51,232 nucleotides of DNA from Bacteroidota bacterium (GTDB lineage: Bacteria > Bacteroidota > Bacteroidia > Chitinophagales > Saprospiraceae), in assembly GCA_029781865.1 (NCBI GenBank), contig JAKOVW010000035.1:1-51232 (forward strand), read 5' to 3'. The position numbers and the translations under genes were made by a program. Below, one piece after another: positions 1 through 10,236 of the stretch. The notes under the pieces are model-generated. The model saw only the letters and a program-made list of their open reading frames with translations, was not told the DNA's origin and made no database searches. Every line of letters begins with the position of its first letter. Position 1 is the stretch's first letter.

Positions 1-1
1 T

Positions 2-3000
2 GTAAACACAGGCACAGCAAGTGCAAGCGATAAGTGTACAGATGCGGTGACAAACATCAGTTATGTAGACAGCAGGACGAATGGCAGTTGTAATGATAAT
101 TACACCATCACGAGGACATGGACAGCTGTCGACAGTAACGGCAATGTAAGTATATGTAAACAGACTATAACGGTACAGGATACGATTAAACCTGCAATCA
201 CTTGTCCGGTGGATGTAACAATCAATTGTGATGCGAGCACAAATCCGGGACAAACCGGCACAGCAAGTGCAAGTGATAATTGTACGAATGTAGTAACGAA
301 CATAAGTTATGCAGATTCAAAAGTCAATGGAAGCTGTAAGGATAGTTATATACTGAACAGGACATGGACGGCGACAGATAGTTGTGGTAATTCGAAGACT
401 TGTGTTCAAATAATAGCCGTACAGGATACGAGCAGGCCATCAATTGTCTGTCCGGTAAATGTTACAGTGAACTGTGATGCAGCAAAAGATCCGGGCAATA
501 CAGGCACAGCGAGCGCAAATGATAATTGTACGGATGTAGTAACGAACATCAGTTTTGCAGATACGAGAACGAATGGAAGTTGTAATGATAATTACACGAT
601 CACCAGAGTATGGACTTCAGTGGATAGTTGTGGAAACAGCAATAATTGTCAGCAAATCATAACGGTACAGGATACAACACGACCTGCGATCACCTGTCCG
701 TCGAATGTAACGATAAATTGTGATGCAATGCAGGATCCAGGCAACACAGGTACAGCAACTGCAACTGATAATTGTACGGATGTAGTAACGAATATCAGTT
801 ATAAGGAAACGAAGACCGGAGGAAACGGAAGTTATGTAATCACACGAGTATGGACGGCAGTGGATAGCTGTGGCAATTCAAATAATTGTACACAGGTAAT
901 AACGGTACAGGATACGACGCCACCAATGATTACATGTCCGGTGGATGTGACGATCAATTGTGAAGTGAATACAGATCCTGTAAACACGGGCACAGCAAGT
1001 GCAAGCGATAAGTGTACAGATGCGGTGACAAACATCAGTTATGTAGACAGCAGGACGAATGGCAGTTGTAATGATAATTACACCATCACGAGGACATGGA
1101 CAGTAGTTGATAGTAGCGGAAACTCAAGCACATGTATTCAGACACTTACCATTCAGGATACAACTAAACCATTAATTACCTGCCCGGCAGACGTAACGAT
1201 AAATTGCGATTCTAATACAGATCCTTCGCAAACAGGTACTGCTTCCGCAACAGATAACTGTACAAATGTGATAACCAATATTGGATACACCGATGTAAAA
1301 ACAGAAGGAAGCTGCTACACAATTATCAGAACCTGGACAGTACAAGATAGTTGTGGAAATATCAATAGTTGTGAACAGAAAATTACGGTTCAGGATACAG
1401 TTAAGCCTAATATTAAGTGTCCTGCAGATGCTATTATTGATTGTAATGCAAATAATGCTCCTGTAACTACAGGAATGGCAACAGCAACAGATAATTGTAC
1501 AGCTGTTGTACGAAATATTAGTTATGATGATGTAAAAATAAATGGAACTGGAAATGCTATTTATTCTGTTGAGAGGACCTGGACTGCAATTGATAGTTGT
1601 GGAAATCCAAATAGCTGTAAACAATTGATTACAGTTAAGGATACTACACCTCCAGGAATTTCTTGCCCTGCAGACTTGACTATAAGTTGCGAGGCAAGTA
1701 CCGATCCGACGAATACCGGAGGAGTCTTTGTCACAGATAATTGTACCGATATGGTAACCAATATTGGTTTTGTTGATGTAATAACTAAGGGTATTTGCAA
1801 TTCAGAATATAAAATAACAAGAACCTGGACGGCAAAAGATAGTAGTGGTAATGCAAGCAATTGCATACAGACGATTTCTGTGCAAGACACTACTAAGCCG
1901 ATCATTATCTGCCCTGTAAATCTGACGATTAATTGCGATTCAAATACTGATCCTTCTAATACAGGAATTGCCACTGCAACTGATAATTGTACTGAAGTAG
2001 TTACGGATATTAGTTACAGCGATTCAAAAACAATTGGTAGTTGCTATACTATTAACAGGACTTGGACGGCTGTTGATAGCTGCGGAAATTCTATAAGTTG
2101 TGTTCAAATAATAACAGTACAGGATACGACACGACCTGTTATTAATTGCCCAATAAATAAAACAATTAACTGCGATGATAGTAAGGATCCATTTAATACA
2201 GAATTTGCAACCGCATCGGATAATTGTACGGACATCCTTACGAATATGACTTATGCAGATAGAAAGATTAATGGAAATTGCAATGACAATTATATTTTAG
2301 AACGGGTATGGACGGTAGTAGATAGTTGTGGTAATGCAAATACTTGTAAGCAAAATATCACAGTACAGGATACTACTCCGCCTGTTATCATATGCCCTGT
2401 TAGTTTAACGATTAATTGCGATGCAGGTAATGACCCGGCAAGTACCGGAAAAGCAACTGCTTCAGATAATTGTACAGATGTCGTTACCAATATCAGTTAC
2501 ACAGATAGCAAAACAAATGGCTCAAATGGAGAAAGTTATGTAATCAACCGTACATGGATTGCAGTCGATAGTTGTGGCAATTCAAGTAGATGTGTGCAGA
2601 TTATAGCAATGAAGGATACAACACCTCCGGTAATTAATTGTCCATTGGATTTGACCATTAATTGTGACATAAGTACAGATACATCGGGAACCGGTGTTGC
2701 AGTTGCAACAGATTATTGTACAGATGTTGTTACCAATATTACTTATGTGGATATAAGAGTGAATGGCTACTGTAATAATGCATATTCCATTACTAGAACT
2801 TGGACGGCAATTGACAGTAGTGGAAATGTTAAGACTTGTATCCAAAAGATAACAGTACAGGATACAACCAGGCCTTTGATTAGTTGTCCTCCTAATTTGA
2901 CCATAAACTGCAACATGAATACAGATCCTTCGCAAACGGGTACAGCAACTGCTTCAGACAATTGTTCAGACCTGGTAACTAATATCAAATACAATGATTC

Positions 3001-6000
3001 TAGAACCAATGGTAGTTGTGCTGATAACTATTTAATTACAAGAGTTTGGACGGCAATAGATAGTTGTGGAAATTCCGGTATTTGCAAGCAATTGATCACT
3101 GTACAGGATACAACAAAGCCAACCATCACTTGCCCTGCGGATATTACATTGAATTGTGAGGACGGGGTTAATCCTTCGAAATCTGGTTCAGCAACGGCTA
3201 CAGATAATTGTACAGATGTAATTACAAATATTAGCTATTCTGATAGTAAGACGATTGGAAATTGTATAAGTAATTATTCATTAAGTAGAACCTGGATGGC
3301 AACAGATAGCTGTGGTAACAGTAAAACGTGCGTTCAAAAAATACAGGTACAGGATACGACAAAACCAATAATTATATGTCCTGCAAGTATCTTCATCGAT
3401 TGTATATCTAAGAATGACACTTCAAATACTGGAAGTGCTACAGCAACGGACAATTGTCTTGGCTTGATGAGCAATCTAAGTTTTTCAGATATTCTGGTAA
3501 GGGGCAAATGTGCTGGTGATTTTAAACTTACCCGAACCTGGATGGCAACGGATAGCTGCGGAAATTCAAGTTCTTGCGTGCAAATAATATCCGTTGAAAA
3601 TATTTCGACACCTGAGATAACTTGTCCTGCAGATATTACAGTGAATTGTGATGATGCCGCTTCCCCATTAACTACAGGTAAAGCAACTGCAACGGCCAAA
3701 TGTTCAGGTGTAATTAATACAATCGATTATATTGATGAAAGAAGTGGTACAGGTTGCAGTACTGGTGTTATAATTAATAGAATATGGACAGCGGTTGATT
3801 CTTGCGGTAATACAGCCACTTGTATGCAGCACATTTATCTCATCGATACTGTTAAACCGGTTATCACCTGTCCTAAAAATGTTACGGTGAATTGTCAAAT
3901 ACAAATAACACCTGCAAATACGGGAACTGCAACTGCAATTGATAATTGTTCGGGTGTAGTTACCAATATTAAGTTCACAGATGACCGTACAAATGGAAGT
4001 TGTGTGGATAATTATTCAATTACCAGGACCTGGGAGGCTTATGATTCTTGTGGTAATATGCAGACTTGCATTCAGAAAATTGCCATACAGGACACGACCA
4101 GGCCAAAAGTATTCTGTCCGGAAGATTTAACTCTCAACTGTGATGTGAGTCTGGACCCTGAAAGGACCGGGAAAGCATCTGCAAAAGATAACTGTACTAA
4201 TTTAGTTACAGAGTTTACGTATACTGATGTACGTAAGAATGGAAGTTGTAGCGATAATTTCTCATTAGTTCGTACCTGGGTAGGATATGATAGTTGTGGT
4301 AATAAGAATTCTTGTACACAGTTGATTAAAGTTCAGGATACCTCTAAACCTGAAATATTATGTCCTCCGGATATCTCGATAAGTTGCGAATTAAGTAAAG
4401 ATACGTCTGTGACGGGTGCTGCAACAGCGTCTGATAAGTGTACAGAAGTAATTAAGAACATTACTTATATTGATTTAAGAACAAATGGTAGTTGCAGTAA
4501 TAGTTATTTAATTACACGGACCTGGAGGGCTTCTGATAGTTGTGGAAACGTGAGTACATGCCAACAATCAATAAGTATTGAGGATACAACAAAACCGGTC
4601 GTACTGTGTCCGGTGAATAAAACAATAAACTGTGATGTTGCTGCGGATACAGCAATCACCGGCGTGGCTACTGCAACTGATAACTGCAGTGGTATGATTA
4701 ATGATATCACTTATGTAGATAATAAGACGAGAGGTAGTTGCAATGATAACTATTTTATAGTTAGGACCTGGACCGCTGTTGATTCATGTGGAAACGCAAG
4801 TACGTGTTTGCAAAATATTACGGTTCAGGATACGACAAAACCAATTGTTTATTGTCCTTCAAATATTACTATTAATTGTGATGCAAGTACGGATACTTCA
4901 ATAACAGGAGTAGCTACAGGAATTGATAATTGTACTAACATTGTATTTAATATAGCCTATACTAATGCTAAAATAAACGGAAGCTGCAGGAATAATTATA
5001 CTATTTCAAGGACATGGACGGCAGAAGATTCCTGCGGTAATATTGGTTCTTGTATTCAATTAATTTCGGTCCTGGATACTATTCCTCCGGTTATAACCTG
5101 TCCGGTAGATCTTACAATTAATTGTGATGTAAGCACAGATCCTTCAAGTACAGGTAAAGCGAATGCTTCTGATAATTGCTCCGGTAAAGTATCGAATATC
5201 ATTTATTCAGATGTGAAAACAATTGGTGGTTGCAACGACAACTATACAATTTCAAGGACCTGGACCGCAAAAGACTCATGCGGCAATTCAGGTAGTTGTT
5301 TGCAGACCATTTCAATTCAGAATAATATCAAGCCTACGATGAATTGTCCTCCGGATGTTACCATCAGTTGTCATGGAAATACAGATCCAGCTAGTACAGG
5401 AACTGCTACAGCTGTTGGAGGCTGCAAAAATGTCCCTCTGAAAGTGAAGTTTACTGATGTAAGCACGAATGGAAGTTGTGGTAGAAATTATACGATTACA
5501 AGAACTTGGTTTGCAATTGATTCTTGTGGTAATGTGAATAGTTGTATTCAGACTATTTCAATAAAGGATACCATAAAGCCTTTAATTACCTGTCCACCGA
5601 ATACAACAATTAACTGTCAACAGAATGCAAGTCCATCCTTCCTCGGAATTGCCACCGCATCAGATGATTGTACCAACCAGGTAACTGATATAACATATGC
5701 CGATACCAGAATCAATGGAAGTTGCCCGGATAATTACGCTATAACCAGAAAATGGACAGCAATTGACTCATGTGGTAATGCTAATGCATGTATACAGTCC
5801 ATTACAGTCAGAGATTCCAGCAAACCTGTAATAACATGTCCACCAAATGTGACCATTAACTGTCAGCAAAATTCTACTCCATTTAGTACGGGTACTGCTA
5901 CCGCTACAGATAACTGTACGGATGTAATTACGAATATCACCCATATAGATAATAGAACCAATGGTTCATGCAATGACAACTTTACAATAAACCGGAATTG

Positions 6001-9000
6001 GACCGCTAAAGACTCTTGCGGTAATTCAAACAGCTGTCTGCAGAAAATAACAGTAAGAGACACCAGTAAGCCTTTGATCACTTGTCCGGCAGATATTACA
6101 TTGGATTGTCAATTTATCTCTAGTCCTTCCGGTGCAGGTGTTGCTACTGCTACGGATAATTGTACTGACATTGTCACTAATATCACATTTGCGGACAATA
6201 AAACGAATGTAATTTGTAATAATAATTATTCTGTTACCAGAGTTTGGACTGCAATAGATTCATGTGGAAATGTAAATAACTGTATTCAGAAAATAAAGGT
6301 ACAGGATACCACGAAACCTTTAATTACTTGTCCGGTTGATATTTCAATTGATTGTCAGTCAAATTCATCCCCATTAAATACAGGTAAGGCAACAGCCACT
6401 GATGAATGTACTGATGTTGTAACTAACATTACGAATAAAGATGTAAGAACAAATGGAAGTTGTAGAGATAATTACATAATAACCAGAACATGGACTGCAG
6501 TTGACTCTTGTGGTAATGCGAACAGTTGTATTCAAATAATAACAGTGCAGGATACCAGTAAACCAGTGATTAGCTGTCCGGCAAATGTGGTAATTAATTG
6601 TCAATCGAATTCAGCACCCAATAATACAGGTTTAGCAACGGCTACCGATAATTGTACGGATCAGATAACTAATTTAACATATAATGATGTTAAAATAAAT
6701 GGAAGCTGCAGAGATAATTACATTGTAAACAGAACATGGACTGCTGTTGATTCATGTGACAATGCCAATACCTGTTTACAAACGATAACGGTACAGGATA
6801 CGACGCGGCCTGCGATAACCTGTCCTGTTAACATTACAATAAACTGTGATGCAAACACGAGTCCGTTAAGTATTGGTTTCGCTTCAGCTACAGATAATTG
6901 TACAGATGTTGTAACTAATATTACTTACCAGGATAGTAAGAATGCAGGTTCATGTAAGGATAATTATTCAATTACAAGGACCTGGGTTGCTTCGGATAGT
7001 TGCGGTAATTTGAATAGTTGCAAACAATCAATTACTGTACAGGATACTACGAAGCCGCTTGTAAACTGTCCTGCAAATAGTACCGTGAATTGTCAAAATA
7101 GCTCAGATTTAAATCAAACGGGTATAGCTACGGCTACTGATAATTGTACGGGTGTAGTCACAAATATCAATTATGCTGATACAAGAACCAATGGTAATTG
7201 TCCTTCAAATTACAAGATTACAAGAGTATGGACAGCTATTGATTCCTGCGGTAATGCCAGTAACTGTACACAAACGATATTTGTGCAGGATACAACAAGA
7301 CCGTTAATTAGCTGTCCACCAAACCTTGTGATCAATTGCGATGCCAGTACGGATAAATCAAATACTGGAATTGCAACTGCTACCGATAATTGTTCATCCA
7401 TTTTGGGCATAAGTTTCAGTGATATTAAGGTAAATAATGGTTGCCCTTATAACTCGACAATTACCCGGACATGGAAGGCAGTAGATAGTTGTGGAAATTC
7501 AATAAGCTGTCAACAGACCATCTCAATTATAGATACTGTTAAACCGACAATTACTTGTCCGTTAAACGTCTTTATAAGTTGTGAATCCAGCAAAGACTCT
7601 ACTAAAACGGGTATAGCTATAGCAACAGATAACTGTACCGGCATGGTAACAAACATTTCGTATGTTGATCTAAGAACAGAAGGTAGTTGTAAAAATAATT
7701 ATTCAATTGTACGTACCTGGACGGCAAAAGATAGTTGTGGCAACTCAAGCAGTTGTACGCAATCCATCATTGCACAGGATACAACGAAACCTGTCTTGAC
7801 TTGTCCGGACGACATCATTATTAATTGTGATGCCAATACAGACACTTCTAAAACAGGAATTGCAGTTGCAACCGATAACTGTGCAAGTGTTGTATCCGAT
7901 ATAAGATATAGCGATGTTAAAGTGAATGGATCTTGCAAAAACAGCTCGACAATTACGAGAACCTGGACGGCTACAGATAGCTGTGGAAATGCCGCTAGCT
8001 GTATTCAGAAAATTAGCGTTCAGGATACGACGAAACCTGTTATTACTTGTCCTGTTAATATAACTATTGATTGCGCCGGAAGTGCAGATCCAACAGGCAC
8101 AGGTAAAGCGAAAGCAACCGACAATTGTACAGATTTTGTGACTAATATCGGATTCTCAGATACTCGTATAAATGGATCATGTGCCAACGATTATACAATT
8201 AGCAGGAGATGGACAGCAGCTGATAGTTGTGGTAATTCTACTACTTGTATTCAATTGATAATTGTTCAGGATATTACCAAACCTGCGATTACCTGTCCTG
8301 TTAATATAACCATAAATTGTGATCAGGGTATTGATACTCTGGTTACCGGAAAAGCTAAAGCTTCAGATAAATGCACTGATATTGTAACGGATATCAATTA
8401 TACAGATACAAAAACTTTAGGTAGTTGCCAGAATAATTATTCAATACTCAGGACCTGGATGGCCGTGGATAGCTGTGGTAATTTCAATTCCTGTACTCAG
8501 ACAATTGTGGTGCAAGATGTTACTAAACCAGTCGTCATTTGTCCTGCTGATTTGACTATTGATTGTGATAAAGATGTTACTCCGCCAGTAACTGGAACAG
8601 CGACTGCTAATGATAATTGTACCTCAACAGTGACCAATTTTAACTATGTTGATTCTAAATCAAGTGGTAATTGTATAGGTAATTACACAATAAACAGAAT
8701 CTGGACTGCAACTGACTCTTGCGGTAACAATGCAAATTGTACTCAGGTCATTACAGTACAAGACACAATGAAACCATCCATATCTTGTCCGGCTAATTTA
8801 ACGGTGGATTGTGATGCCAGTACAGATCCTGTATTTACGGGTATTTCAAAAGCAACAGATAACTGTACAGGACTTGTATCAAACATTTATTATTCAGATA
8901 CCAGGTCGAATGGAAATTGCAGAGACAATTATACGATCACCAGGAACTGGTTTGCAATGGATAGTTGTGGTAATGAAAATACCTGTATTCAGATTATCGT

Positions 9001-10236
9001 AGTAAGGGATACTTCAAAACCAACAATAACTTGTCCTGCGGATCTGATTGTGGATAGCGGGGTCATTACCGATCCAATTAAAACTGGTACCGCAACGGCC
9101 ACTGATAACTGTACAGACTTTGTAACCAACATTACTTATTCTGATAAAAAAGTATATGGAAATTGTGAAGACAATTACACATTAAGAAGAACGTGGACAG
9201 CTATAGATTCCTGTGGCAATGCAGCAAGATGTATACAAATCATTACTGTTCAGGATACCATTAAACCAATAATAACCTGTCCATCTGATATTTCTATCAG
9301 CTGTCAGATGAATGCGACCACAAATCTTACAGGAGTGGCAACCGCTACGGATAACAATACAGATGTGGTAACCAATATAACTTATAGTGATTCTCGTGTG
9401 AATGGAGTTTGCAATGACAATTTCAACATATATAGAACCTGGACGGCAGTAGATTCATGTGAAAATGCAATTAGTTGTATACAGATTATTACTGTTCAGG
9501 ACACTACCAGGCCGAAAGTATTTTGCCCGGAAGACGTAACAATTAATTGCGATATAAGCACGGATCCGGCAAAATTAGGTAAAGCAACATCCAATGATAA
9601 TTGTAGTAATGTAGTGACAGATATTACCTATAAGGATAAAAGAACCAATGGCAGCTGTAATGATAATTATACTTTGGTAAGGACGTGGACAGGAACAGAT
9701 AGTTGTGGTAATAGTAACTTCTGTACTCAGAAAATTAAGGTACAGGATACCACAAGGCCCAAAATGGTTTGTCCGCCGAATATTACCATCAGCTGTGATG
9801 CAAGTCTTGATCCGGAGCAAACCGGTAAGGCAACTGCGACCGATAAGTGTACTGATGTCGTTGATAATATTACATATCAAGATGTCAAAAAAGATGGAAC
9901 TTGTAAAAACTCTTATACCATCATCAGGTCGTGGTCGGTTAAAGATAGTTGCGGTAATTCAGGAAGTTGCGTACAAACGATATCAGTTAATGATCTCATA
10001 AAACCAGTTCTGAATTGCCCGGCAGATATTACCATATTCTGTGGCGAAAGTTCGGATACAAGTCTTACAGGAGTGCCTACGGTTTCAGATATTTGTTCTG
10101 ATACTGTTAATGTAGTGTATAATGACTTATTAGTTGCAGGAGGTTGTATTGGAATTTCAGCGATCCATAGGGTATGGCAGGCAACAGATGAATGTGGAAA
10201 TACTAGTAGTTGCACTCAAACTATTCATATCGCCAA
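2..10236 (+). repeat. Coding tandem array of ~246-bp HYR-like units
   Basis: About 41 full units of 80-82 codons follow one another without spacers. At DNA level the first ~1.15 kb is the most homogeneous: bases 1-125 recur at 979-1103 with one mismatch (offset 978 bp, four units). Later units have diverged in codons but keep the protein pattern. Units near 5580-7300 mostly form a subfamily with NCQ or DCQ instead of NCD at the second cysteine. The array will complicate short-read assembly. Confidence 0.95.

Noticed and set aside
47-49. GTG at 47 as the start of the giant gene
   Set aside because: The frame is open to base 2 and codes for a continuing HYR unit, so the gene starts outside the window.
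100-10215. Many antisense ORFs of 60-150 codons inside the HYR array
   Set aside because: They recur with the repeat period and mirror the codon pattern of the real frame; no start signals or family resemblance.
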